Assembly (NCBI GenBank): GCA_022393335.1
Contig: JAJEKB010020807.1
Coordinates: 355,721-419,720 of the forward strand
Origin: Macrotrachela quadricornifera
Taxonomy: Eukaryota; Rotifera; Eurotatoria; Philodinida; Philodinidae
Direction of reading: 5' to 3'
DNA length: 64,000 nt
The notes beneath the pieces are model-generated. The model searched no databases and was not told where the DNA came from. It worked only from the letters and a program-made list of their open reading frames with translations. A program made the translations under genes and the position numbers. Positions 43,831 through 55,248 of the stretch are shown here, in pieces (positions within the stretch are counted from its first letter, which is position 1; each line of letters begins with the position of its first letter).

Positions 43831-46159
43831 ACATTGTAGTTGTAACTGTTTTTTTTTCGAAAATTAATTTTTTGCATCTGCTGGCGGTTGAAAATCACCT
43901 GTACTTTTAAATAGAAAAGACACATATACCAATATATATAATATGATTTGTTAATCAATCACCGAAAATTAAGTTAAAAGTACATTTTTATCGAGTAATT
44001 TTTAGAAAAAGGATAAGAACACGTTTATTTATGTCAGATTCGATAAGATTGTCAGAGCGAAGTTTTGTCTAAAGCTTTCAAAATGATTCAAGAGTTTGAC
44101 GTTTTGCACCTTCATCTATCCTATGGTCGCGCAATTTAGACCTTCTCTTAACCAAGTATTTTAGAAAATTTATCCTCTCAATATCATATCATCATAAAAA
44201 ACTTATTAAAATCATCATGTTTTAAATTTGTTCTCTCGATTGAAGGAAGAGTTATATAAAAAAAAATAGTTTGCTTGCTTGCTGCTGGGGTCAAAGGTAA
44301 AAAAAACATGTTTCTTAGAAAAACCGATCAAAGAATCACAACTTTAAGGTCAACTCGACGCTTAAGATTTGATAAAAGGCTTTTGGAGTCCGGGAGTCGG
44401 ATGGCATTATTAGTTTTTCAAAATTTCTAAATGATTTTTTAAGAAAATATTGATTTTGTAATGAGAGAGTTTTCATTGAAGTACTAATTGGAAGACTATC
44501 GTATGAAGTTAATAATGGTGGTTCGGATTCTTCCAGTTCATCTTTCGTAGATCTTAATGACTAGACATGAGCAAAGAATAGAAGACAGAAAGTGAATCAT
44601 TGTAGCTGAATCAGAAATTTGAAGAGTAAGAAGCGAGACAACATGGAACTTAATGCGAGTCATGAGGAATATGAATTTGTTTCAGAAAAGAGAACAAATA
44701 CAGAAGAGGATATTATTTCACTTATATAGTTTATTCAGGTTCATCTGGCAGGAAAAAATGACCTCGTTAGAATTTATCAATTGTATGTTATGTGTCAGTA
44801 TTTTCAAGTCTTGTCTTACATAATGACTATAAAATAATAAATTTTAAACATGGAATTGGATCTCTACTATTATAATTATGAAGACAATTCTTTTTGTCTT
44901 CGACTTTTAAAATGTGATGTCATTTTAGAACAAAGTAAAATAAGCTTGCTTGTCACCGAACCAAAAGAATATCGGCTTAAAGATCATTGCTCAGTTATTA
45001 TCAGTATACGGCTTTCATTGAATCAGATTTTGAGGAACTTATGCATCTCAATATTCGTTGTGTGCAAAAAATAATTAAGATTTCGCAGCGATGTTTCATA
45101 AACTTAGAGGTCGTGCACTTATTTTTCTTTGAATCTCCTGCAGAGGATCCTTCCGCCGCAGATCCTGTGATTCTTTTGAGTTAGTGAAACGTTAATGAAC
45201 TTATGTGAAAAAAATGAGGCGTTCCAGTAGTCTATACTGACATCATATAAAAAACCGAAGAGTTAAGACTGAAGTGAAGCAAAGGAAACGATGGTTGACT
45301 CCGACCTACGCTCCACGTTTCCATACGAAAGTCTTAACAGAAACTTTAAATAAGAGATAATGATGAATAGAATTCAGTCGAGCGTTACTTGTTTTCTTAT
45401 GAATAAAAATGAACATAGCTGTGAAAAAAGTGGTTGTCTTAATTCTTTTCATACTTACGTGTGACAAAAGGTTGATGATGAGTTTTGGAAAACCGAAAGC
45501 TGAATTTGTCTAGCTCGGTGATGACGAGTGTTTATAGAATAGTTGAAAACTGTTTAGATAAAAATAAAATAAATATAGAAAATAACTAAAACTCAAATGT
45601 ATCAGACCGAAAGCAGTTTTTCGATATGAATAACAGGTTGCAGTTCTTTTGAGGTGTTCTAATTTTTGTATGAATAATGTTATTTGATTTGGCTTGTGTT
45701 GTATCCAAAGCTAAAATACGGAGAGGTTATCTATGTAGTTCAACTAGATCGATATTAGTATAATGCATACGTAATTTTGATGATTCAATATTTATTAGTA
45801 CGCATTTATTCTGTTGTGTTCTATTCCATTCGAAATTCTTATATTAGTAATATAGTCGAAAAAGCAAACATATCGACTTATTCAACTGAAATCCTCAAAA
45901 TCCCTTGATTAGTGCGAATTATTTCTCTTCTATTGTAAAGATAAAATATGGTGTTGTTCAAAATGAGATTTTTGATTTACAATGCTTATATTTTATCCTT
46001 TCACTAGTTCAGAATCATTTTATGAATTATGAGTCATTCTTATTAATCTTATAGGTAGCATAAATAAATACTGTTAGAAATCTGATAAATATATTTTACA
46101 TAGGAACACAAGTGATTAAGTGTTATTATATAATAAAATAAGTTAATGAATGTTAGTGA
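43831..46159. other. Intergenic, nothing recognised
   Basis: 2.3 kb of AT-rich DNA between the long inverted repeat and the 3' end of the channel gene. Two overlapping plus frames at 44850-45184 have no recognisable content. No RNA gene or repeat pair could be supported. Confidence 0.45.
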
Positions 46160-47773
46160 TTATGTCATAATTTTTTTTCTCCGTTGAATTGCTAATCGAT
46201 ATCTATGATATTGATATCGAATTAATCGATAGAGCATTTCTATTACTTCCATTATGGAAAGAAGACTAATTCCAATCCATAAACCAGTTTGTCCTCCAAT
46301 ATTCGAAAGTACATCAACGAGACTAAGTGTTGCTTGTTGTGTATTATTTTCTACAGTAGTTGTTTCACGTAAAACACTTATAGCAAGATAATTTGTATGA
46401 ATATATTCACGCCATTCATTTGACCAATTGGAAGGTAGTGGAATCGAAGATGTCTCAACAAATGATTTAATGTTAGACATTTGCCATTCGAGTGGTGTTG
46501 CAAGTGAAGATTTTTTAAGAATAAATTCTGTTGTTGAACATTCTTGTGGACATTCATAACGATGTATACTGGACTTAAAAGATAAATTCATGTATTCAAA
46601 TGCAGCTTCAGGAAAACAGGTATTTCTTATATTACAAAGAGGAGCATAAATTGCATTATTTGTATCTGATGAAACAATCAAACGAGTATCCCACATAACA
46701 GGATTAACACAGTTACATCTTGCATAACTACAATAAAAAGAAAATCTAGATACATTTCAATGTATCATCTATTCATATACATACGTATACATTTGTAGAC
46801 TAAGTCGAACACAAAGATTTTGTGAATATTTATAATCAGTACCAGGATAATTATTGAACATAGTTTGCATCCAAGAAGAAATTTCATCATTACATTTTGT
46901 ATATGGTGAAGATAAAAATGTATATGATTTCTTTCTATAACTAAATATATGCTTTTGACCAGGAATTAAATAATATCCTGACGAATCCATAAGAGGCACT
47001 CGTTTATTATCATGAATAAGACTTATAATACCAACATCTAGATAAAGATGAATATTCAATATATTTTGATATAATGACTTTATAATATACTTACTATCGA
47101 AAAGATATGGTAAATATTGATGACTATGCACATAAAGACCTAAATCAAGTCTTCCTACACCTCCATATTCTTGTCCATATAATATATCATCATCACTTTC
47201 ATTTTTTAATTTTGCATTGAATGTATAACATAAACCAAAAGATGTTGTTACAAATGGAATGAAATCTGCTGATGTGCATCGTACACCATTGTACGAACAT
47301 GAATATAACATTGAAGAGAGTGGATAATAATATTGTTCCAATGTTTCATTGTTATTCAATGTAATACGTATAAAATCACTAATTAATATTATTTGTTCAT
47401 AAGATGTTATTGTTGTATCACTTGTATTACTATAATTTGAAAATGGTCCCATAAATTTATCCAAACGTAATGCACCAACATTACAAAAACTAAATGCTGG
47501 AAAATATTGTGGCCATTCACTATCAATAGTTAAATCTATTTGTGTTGGATAATCAAAATAATTTAAAATAGCTTCAACAATAAGATACATCATAAAAGCA
47601 GTAAAAGTTAATAATGCAATTGTCCAATATATACAATTGTGTATACTTTCACTACGAGCAATACCTGGTAAACCATGAGCAGTTGTATTTAGACTAAATT
47701 CTCGAATAATTGAAAGACAATTATGAGTTTTGGGTTTATCTTCAATTTGTTCATCATTAATTGTGTTTGACAT
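46160..47773 (-). CDS. DEG/ENaC-type amiloride-sensitive sodium channel subunit
   Basis: Two exons on the minus strand, 47773-46785 and 46727-46160, joined by a 57-nt intron (phase 2, QMYT|YARCNCVNPVMW), give 518 residues. A His-Gly gating motif occurs in TTAHGLPGIARS (about 31-42). TM1 is about 47-70. The ectodomain carries FPAFSFCNVGALR, SFGLCYTFNAK, several Cys pairs and the late Cys-rich segment CNCVNPVMW, CPQECSTTEF. TM2 (about 473-500) includes GGQTGLWIGISLLSIMEVIE, where GIS matches the G-x-S selectivity filter. Short basic cytosolic tails flank both helices. It should assemble as a trimer conducting Na+. Subfamily (FMRFamide-gated, acid-sensing or degenerin-like) cannot be set. The intron lies in the ectodomain. 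Intact. Confidence 0.9.
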
Positions 47774-49692
47774 AGTAAAATTATTTTCTAAGAAAAAAAA
47801 ATAATCTAGTATAAAATATTCAATTGAATTAAAAATTTTTCAAGTATTCAGTAAATGAAGGCTTCTGTTGATAGTTATCAAATGACCCCCGCTCGCGCGG
47901 GTGCTGTCAATATTCGTCTTGATCCTTTAATACCCCCTAGCACTTTCCTTTATTCTTTGGAAAGATAAATGAAGTATCTTTCTCACTGTAAAAAGTTAAA
48001 ATGTTCAATAGATGATGTACAGTCATTGTAATGAAATACATAGGGAGAAAAAAAAGATATAAAGTTCTTTACTAATTTACTTACATCAAGAAAAATGAAT
48101 TGAAACTAATATTTATTTCTGCTATATATTTCTCTTCTTCTCAATAGAGCAATGAACAAACAAAAAATGCTCCTAAAGGGTGAAAGTTTTTTTTTTACAA
48201 AAATCTCATTCTCTTATTACCTATCTTGATTACAATAGGAAAATGTATCAACAAACGTTTATTTACTTTGTAATGCTAGAAAAATATTAGCTAATGTAAA
48301 TCGATTCAACATCAAATAATTTAAAATACGTCTTCTTTATTAGATCGTATTTAGCATTTGAAGAAAACTTTTGAATATTTTCAGTTACTTTTAAATTATC
48401 TGAAAAAAGAGACTAACTACAAGGAGATGTATAATTTTTCATGGCAAACATGTTAAAAGTCGATATTTCTGGACAAGAGGAATGTTAGAAACGACAAACA
48501 TTTATAAAGTTAGTTACAAAGTCAATAAATCGTTCATATTAATGCTAAACTACGTCACTTTATTTTATTTTCTATTTGTAATCTTCATCACAATTTATTT
48601 ACTCGGTTTTTTTTTAAATGATTATATTATTCCATGGAAATACATATTGCTTATTAGTACCAAGATACTGCATTTTTTTGCCGTATAAAGAGCATAGTCT
48701 ATATATATGGATAGATTTGATGCTTGTATTTTGGAATAGGAATGAGTCAAGAAGTGCAATGTATGAGAAAGTTGAATCATTGAATACATCGCATAATCTC
48801 ATATTGTCATTGATTATATTTAATTTTGATGTGCTAAAGAAATAATATCAATCAGACTAAATTCTGGTTCCTATTGTCAAATGAATGTCAAAATTTTACG
48901 GATTAATCAAATATGATTGATATAATGGCGATTATTTAATGATAGAATGCAGAAACTTTTTTTTTAATTATCACGAACATTTTTTTCATATTTATATTTT
49001 CCTTACTGTCAAACGTTTATTTAATGATAGAATCCAGAAGCTTTTTTTAATTATCAAGTACATTTATTTTATTTTTATATTTTTTTTATTGTCAAATGTC
49101 TAATCGTACTTATCTTCTTTTCGTTTGATATTATTAATATTAATGCACAGTCTATACCAATCATTTCTTCCTAGAATATCATTATCGTTATAATTTTTTT
49201 GTCATGACTTTTAAGTAAATAATTTTCAGATTAATAAGCTTTATATCATAGACGAACTTATTGTTTCACACTATAACGAAAAATATATAAAATAAAAAAA
49301 AAACAATTCACGATGGATGAGGGTAATTATATGAATAACGTAAAAAAGAAACTACAGTAAAAATAGATTAGTTTATAATGTTGATCTATTTTTCTGTAGA
49401 ATTTCACTATTGTTTATTATTAGATTTGTGAAATAATTCTAGACTTACAAATATGAACTTAGAGTAGAAAAAAAGAAATAAGCTAGGTATATTTCCACAT
49501 CAGATATTTATTAATTACTTTTCGTTCTAGAAATGATCCTTTAGCTAATTAATATTTTTTGTTACTTTTATATAAGTTCGCAAAAGTGGTTTTACATATC
49601 TATGTCAGGTTCTTTTTTTTTTTTGTCTGACATAACTATCTAATTTCATATTTATATATACTTACATTTATTTATTAATTTTGAGAAAAAGT
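47774..49692. other. Intergenic with an 85-bp tandem duplication at 48932-49101
   Basis: Between the channel and the GPCR, two copies starting TTATTTAATGATAGAATG / TTATTTAATGATAGAATC at 48932 and 49017 are about 85 bp each. They differ by several substitutions and small indels in the poly-T runs. Otherwise AT-rich with no gene recognised. A short GC-rich patch near 47885 (CCCCCGCTCGCGCGGG) is isolated. Confidence 0.6.
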
Positions 49693-50730
49693 ATGTCGAT
49701 AGTAACAACACTTATACTTGTTCAACAAAATATTACACGTTATGTACTACCTACAATGCTTGGTTTTGGTAATCTTGGAAATTTTATGACAATAGGAATA
49801 TTATTACAAAGAAAATATCGAACAAATTCATGTTCAATTTATCTTCTTGCTGTATCTTTATTTAGTTTAATTGGTGTTAATTGGGCTATTATTCCACTTG
49901 TATATGCACTTGATCATCCGGATCCTGTAGGTTCTTCATTAATATTATGTCGTATACGTGGTTATATTATTCATACATGTTCAATGTGTTTTCGTTATAC
50001 ATTAATATTAGTATGTGCTGATCGATATGCATTATGTAATTCTCGTGTTAGTATTCGAAGTTTGTGTCGACCAAAAATAGCCTATCGATCGATTGGTATT
50101 ATCACTATTTTTTGGATGATTATTTCTGTTCATTTACTTATTTGGGAAAGTATTGAAAATGGACGATGTGGTGTTTATGAACTTTATGGTCAAATATTTG
50201 GCTTCTATGTTCTCATATGTACAGGAATAATACCTATTTTAGCAATGATTATTTTTGGTATATTATTAATAAAAGCTTTAAGTCAAATTCGAGGTCGTGT
50301 TCATCCATTAAATGAACGTAATAGTAGATTGAATAAACGAGATATGAAGTTAATAAAACTTGTTTTAATTGAAGTTATTGTATATATATTATGTACATTA
50401 ACATATCCATTAATGACAATTTATATGACTGTAACAAATAGTACAATATTGAATAAAACAATAGAACGAAAACAAATTGAATCATTTATCAATTATGTTA
50501 CAATGTCATTACTTTTATATTTAAATTATAATACGACATTTTATGTTCGTTTTCTTACATCAAAATCATATAGAAATGAAGTTAAACGATTTCTATTTAA
50601 ACCTATTAAAAAATCAACTAATTTACCACAGAGTCAACATGCTACAAAGAATACGATAAAAAGAACACAAACATTGCAACCAGCACGAATAACTACTACG
50701 ACTAATCAATATATTCAATATAAACAATGA
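49693..50730 (+). CDS. Class A-like 7TM receptor (peptide-receptor-like)
   Basis: Single exon of 345 residues from ATG at 49693 (MSIVTTLILVQQNITRYVLP). An in-frame TTG lies 12 bp upstream, but it is not needed. Seven hydrophobic helices are evident: about 18-40 with GFGNLGNFMTIGILL, 50-72, 88-118 ending in ADRYALC (the DRY box), 132-152, 166-195, 224-245 and 264-290. ICL3 is basic (LNKRDMKLIKLVLIE). The NPxxY of helix 7 is replaced by a LNYNTTFY stretch. A long basic, Thr-rich cytoplasmic tail follows. It belongs to the broadly FMRFamide/neuropeptide-like rotifer GPCRs; ligand unknown. Intact, and convergent with the next receptor gene. Confidence 0.85.
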   Translation: MSIVTTLILVQQNITRYVLPTMLGFGNLGNFMTIGILLQRKYRTNSCSIYLLAVSLFSLIGVNWAIIPLVYALDHPDPVGSSLILCRIRGYIIHTCSMCFRYTLILVCADRYALCNSRVSIRSLCRPKIAYRSIGIITIFWMIISVHLLIWESIENGRCGVYELYGQIFGFYVLICTGIIPILAMIIFGILLIKALSQIRGRVHPLNERNSRLNKRDMKLIKLVLIEVIVYILCTLTYPLMTIYMTVTNSTILNKTIERKQIESFINYVTMSLLLYLNYNTTFYVRFLTSKSYRNEVKRFLFKPIKKSTNLPQSQHATKNTIKRTQTLQPARITTTTNQYIQYKQ

Positions 50731-51032
50731 AACTAGAAATATTTTATTGTCATAGATTGAACATAGAAGAACGCTAAAAAAATCATTTAACTACATTAGT
50801 TACAATTGTTTTTATATTGTTGTGTTGTTATTATTAATTAGTGTTGTAGGAGTATCTATGAAAGAATGATAAAAATTTATCTTTATTCTTATAAATTTGT
50901 TTGATGAAATCTTATTTGTTCATCTTCCAAATTTCATCGAAAATTTGTGAGAAATTAAAAGAACGATGATATCAATGATAAATTCAGAAGATACAACAAT
51001 AGTATTTACAACATTAATATCACATTGTCTCT

Positions 51033-52028
51033 TCATTTATTGTCTTGTTTATTATCTTCTTCTCGTACTACAAATAAATGTTTGCCAAATATTTTATATA
51101 TAATTCGTTTTAATTCATTTCGAAAAGCTTTTGATATAATGATAAATATAAATAAACTAATACAAGCAGGAATATGATGAAGAAAACTAAGAAAGTTAAG
51201 TAAGAAAAGATTAATTGTTTGTTCCAACAATGTTTGAATTCGATCTTTTGTTACTGCTCCATAAACATAATATATATTTAGAAAAATACTGAAAATAATA
51301 TAAATAACATCTTGAATAAATAAACATCGAAGTAATTGAAAATCTTTTTTTGTCATTGTTCGAATTTCATTACGATTTTGACGTGGAATAGTACGAATAC
51401 GACGAACATTTTTAAAAGCAATTATTATTAAAATAATCATTGTAAAACAAAAAATAGTTGTAATAATTAATGAAAAATACGAAATAAAATCAAGATAAAT
51501 TTTTGAAAGATCAAAAAAACAGAAAAACACAGAAGGATAAATTTCTTGAAGATTAACTTTAATAAGTATATGAAGAAAGAAAATAAACCATATAAATATA
51601 CTTATACTAATAGAAAAATAAGCTAAACGTTTTGAACTATATAAACGTGTATCAACATTTTGTGATGATATTAATAAACGATCAATAGTTGCAAGAATAA
51701 GAATAGTTGGTAAAAGGGTAGCAAAAACGAATCCAACATAGAAAAAAAGTTTACATAATATTACATTTGAATTATGTACATTGATATTGTAACCATAAAT
51801 AAAAATTGATCCAAGAATATAGGAATTAATATAACATGAATTGAATAGAAGATAAACATTAAAATAGTATACACAAACATTTTTTCTCCAGGATTTTTTT
51901 GAGAATACCAATACACTTAAGAAATTACCAATATTGCCAAGAACATAAAGTATAGGTGCAATATATCGATAAAGATAAATATTAGTATTATTTAATGCAT
52001 CAATATAATAATTGTCAGATGAGTTCAT
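51033..52028 (-). CDS. Class A-like 7TM receptor, paralogue A
   Basis: Single exon, 331 residues, start MNSSDNYYIDALNNTNIYLY. Seven helices with YVLGNIGNFLSVLVF (TM1), ILATIDRLLIS (DRL instead of DRY, end of TM3), and a basic ICL3 KNVRRIRTIPRQNRNEI ahead of TM6. C-terminal KAFRNELKRIIYKIFGK follows TM7 without a clear NPxxY. About half of the residues match the paralogue at 53406-54443, in the same orientation, so this is a tandem duplicate. An internal segment of about 37 residues around the DRL motif is identical to that paralogue. Intact. Confidence 0.87.
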   Translation of the reverse strand: MNSSDNYYIDALNNTNIYLYRYIAPILYVLGNIGNFLSVLVFSKKSWRKNVCVYYFNVYLLFNSCYINSYILGSIFIYGYNINVHNSNVILCKLFFYVGFVFATLLPTILILATIDRLLISSQNVDTRLYSSKRLAYFSISISIFIWFIFFLHILIKVNLQEIYPSVFFCFFDLSKIYLDFISYFSLIITTIFCFTMIILIIIAFKNVRRIRTIPRQNRNEIRTMTKKDFQLLRCLFIQDVIYIIFSIFLNIYYVYGAVTKDRIQTLLEQTINLFLLNFLSFLHHIPACISLFIFIIISKAFRNELKRIIYKIFGKHLFVVREEDNKQDNK

Positions 52029-53405
52029 TTTATAAAATGCGACGAATAATCAGTAGTGTTATACTTGATAATCTGTAAGGAAATAAAAATAATCCGTCTG
52101 TTTTAGTTATGTTCATGACAAGATAAATTAAAAATATAATTAGACTATCTTTCACGACTATTAACAATAAATCAATCTTTACTCAGCTAGAACAAAATTG
52201 TATTATAATTACTTTTAATACTCTCATCTGTTTATAACATCTGTTACAGACAAATCTATATGAAAGAAAACTTCATTTAAACTACTTGATCGATTAATAA
52301 AGATGTCTAAATCTCATTTTCAACCAAACGCTTGATTAGACCTCGTATTTCATTTATATAAATTAGTAAAGACAAATTTCTCAAAGAAAGTTTGTAAGAT
52401 TTTGTTGATAAACAAACGTACGAATGTTATATGTATAGTCTAATATGATTACTTCAAAAGTTTGTTAAAGCATCATAGAAACGCTGCTTATTTTTAGACT
52501 AACCTATATTTAATTCATTTTTCGAAATGAATTAGACAAAGATTTTAAATGTATTTCAACCAGAAGAAAATATTTCGTTATAGTAAATTTAAAAATAATT
52601 TATCTTCCAACCATTTGACAGATTATAATTATATCTTATATGCCCTCATCGTACAAATACATCAAGGCAAAAAAAATTTTCTTTTATTCATAAGTAGATC
52701 TAAACGTTATGCCGTTACGAATTTTGAAAGAAGATTGAACTTCTAAAAATGTTTTATAATAAGAGAAAATAATATTCTCTCGACTGAATGGAGAGTCATA
52801 TGAAAAAATTGTTTGTCGTCAGGTCAAAGGTCAATAAAACATTGCCCGAAATAAATTTACAGCAGTTCTATCTGGTTTCCACGAGTATCAGCGGATTGTA
52901 TATTTATAAATACCACAAGTGTTCAAGTCGTCTGTGATAGGGGCATCCATTGGCCATCAAAATCTATATAATTGGGATTCGCACAACCGTCGAATGAATG
53001 ATGAAGAGTGCTTATGCACTAATAAACTTGATCGAAAAAGGTATTAATTTTATTAAATAGTGGCAACTATATTCCCTAGCATGCTTTTGTAAATGTTTAT
53101 TACGGTACGATCAGTTTGTTGAGTTTTATAAAAAAAGATCATATCATTATTATGTATGATTTTATTTGAAAATGAAATGTGTTGAAGTTTGATTTTGTTT
53201 ATGTGTACTTGTCTTTATAAAACATAAGAAACTCTTCTAAGAGATTATATGATTATAAAAGCTTACGAAAATGTGGAAGCAAGTATAGATGATTATATTT
53301 TATACTACCAGTGACTGTCTCGATAAAGTTACTTGTTTGAAAAATTGAACCAATGAAAAATATTATAAAAATATTTATGAAAATAGTTTTATTTTATAAT
53401 TAAGA
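52029..53405. other. Intergenic between GPCR paralogues
   Basis: Spacer of 1.4 kb containing the promoter of paralogue A. No gene recognised. The plus frame at 52549-52746 is not convincing. Confidence 0.45.
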
Positions 53406-54443
53406 TTATGATGTAACAATATTTGTAGCAAAAATATTTAGTTCCATATTTTTCTGTCTATTTTCATCGTCTCGTAATGGTATTAATTCTTTACCATACA
53501 TTTTATATATCATTCGTTTCAATTCATGTCGAAAAGCTTTTGATCCATTGATAAATACCAAAAAGTTTGAACAAAAATATATATAATAAATAAAACTGAA
53601 AATTCTACTTAAAAAGAAAACAACCGCTTGTTCCAATGGTGTTCGTAATTGAGTTTTAGTTGCTGTTGTATAGACAGAATTAATATTTGTAAAAATACTC
53701 AGAAGAATATAAAGAACAACTAGAGCAAATAAACAACGAAGTAATTGAAAATCTTTCTTTGACATTGATCGAATTTGATTTCGTTGTTGACGTGGTATAG
53801 CTCGAATTCGACGAACATTTTTAAAAGCAAACATAATTAAAACAATCATTAATACATCATAAAGAATTGTAATAACTAATACAGAATATGAAACAAAATC
53901 AAGATAAATTTTTGAAAGATCATAAGAACAAACAGAATTCGATGGTCCAAATTTTTGTATATTTACTTTAATAAGTATATGGAAATAAAAAAAAATCCAA
54001 AAAAATATACTTATACTAATAGAAAAATAAGCCAAACGTTTTGAACTATATAAACGTGTATCAACATTTTGTGATGATATTAATAAACGATCAATAGTTG
54101 CAAGAATAAGAATATGCGGTGAAAGTGTAGCAGCAATAAATGATATATAAAAATATACTTTACATAATATTAGATTAGAATTTAACAGATTTATATTATA
54201 ACCAATAGTAAACATATTTGCAATGATGGGAGCATTAAGATACATTGAATTAAAAAAGAGACAAAAAATAAAATAAAATACGCATACATTTTTTCTCCAA
54301 GATCTTTTAAAAAATATTAAAGCACTTAAGAAATTTCCAAGATTACCTATAATACAAATCACAGGATTACCATATCGATATAGATAAATAATAATATTAT
54401 TCAATAATTCAATAGAATAATTCACAGACAATGATGATGCCAT
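53406..54443 (-). CDS. Class A-like 7TM receptor, paralogue B
   Basis: Single exon, 345 residues, MASSLSVNYSIELLNNII at the start. Architecture equals paralogue A: CIIGNLGNFLSALIFFK in TM1, ILATIDRLLISSQNVDTRLY at the TM3/ICL2 border, FKNVRRIRAIPRQQRNQIRS in ICL3, SKAFRHELKRMIYKMYGK after TM7. The C-terminal tail is 14 residues longer. It has DRL in place of DRY. Intact, presumably a surface receptor for an unknown ligand. Confidence 0.87.
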   Translation of the reverse strand: MASSLSVNYSIELLNNIIIYLYRYGNPVICIIGNLGNFLSALIFFKRSWRKNVCVFYFIFCLFFNSMYLNAPIIANMFTIGYNINLLNSNLILCKVYFYISFIAATLSPHILILATIDRLLISSQNVDTRLYSSKRLAYFSISISIFFWIFFYFHILIKVNIQKFGPSNSVCSYDLSKIYLDFVSYSVLVITILYDVLMIVLIMFAFKNVRRIRAIPRQQRNQIRSMSKKDFQLLRCLFALVVLYILLSIFTNINSVYTTATKTQLRTPLEQAVVFFLSRIFSFIYYIYFCSNFLVFINGSKAFRHELKRMIYKMYGKELIPLRDDENRQKNMELNIFATNIVTS

Positions 54444-54904
54444 ATTTTTAATTTCTTATAAACAAAATGTCTATATGTTGTTTTTTTTCTTTCTGATAAA
54501 TTTGATTTAATGATAAACATAGTCTTTTTATAAATCTTATTAACGTTTTAGGGTAAAAACTTTAAGCAATTCAACTAATCTAATAAAAACTATCTTTAAG
54601 TCAAGAAATAATGAAACTTACAAGAAAGACATAATTTCACGGATGTATTAAAATAGACATTAATAAATCGTAAAATATTTTCTTTTTCATCTCTTCTTTA
54701 TACATATACAATGTGAATTTAATTAAAAAGTCATTATCATCGATTGACGTATGCAAATAAAATTTAAATAGATCACATTTTTCAAAAACTGTTAACTGTT
54801 AACAAGAAAATTAAAATTTTTTCTCTTCAAAGAATGCATGTTTTCCGTACTCATTTAACTTACAAACTATTTATTTAATCTTTTCTATGTCTACCATGTG
54901 ACTA
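54444..54904. other. Intergenic upstream of paralogue B
   Basis: AT-rich 5' flank, nothing recognised. Confidence 0.4.
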
Positions 54905-55248
54905 CGCCTTTCTAGACAAGCAACGGTCGACGATACGACTCACTTAACCGTCGACTGAATACAATTTACTTAATATCTATCGCTTCTCATTGAATTCTAT
55001 ATTCAGAACTATCGCGCTGAACAAACACATGCATACAAAAAAAAACTTATGTACTATCGAAAGAATACATCTTTTTACAAGAAGATCGTCTACAATAATA
55101 ACGTATAGATATTTTTTGTGTGCATGTATTTGTTCAGTGAGAGTTTTGAATATAGAATTCAATGAGAAGCGATAGATAATGAGTAGGCTATATTCAGTTG
55201 AAGATTAAGCGAGTCACAGCGACGAACATTACTTGTATTCCTAGAAAA
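54905..55248. mobile_element. Inverted-repeat element (~140-bp arms)
   Basis: Left arm about 54905-55045 and right arm about 55110-55248 are inverse complements. ATCTATCGCTTCTCATTGAA and TTCTATATTCA at 54976-55006 equal the complement of 55145-55176. GACTCACTTAA / TTAAGCGAGTC and CCTTTCTAGA / TCTAGAAAAG mark the outer part. The inner ~65 bp are the best preserved. The symmetry explains why both strands have an open frame ending in the same residues (LNIEFNEKR). No transposase; a MITE/foldback element. Confidence 0.75.

Noticed and set aside
49681..49692. TTG start 12 bp upstream of the plus-strand GPCR
   Set aside because: A normal ATG at 49693 starts the same frame.
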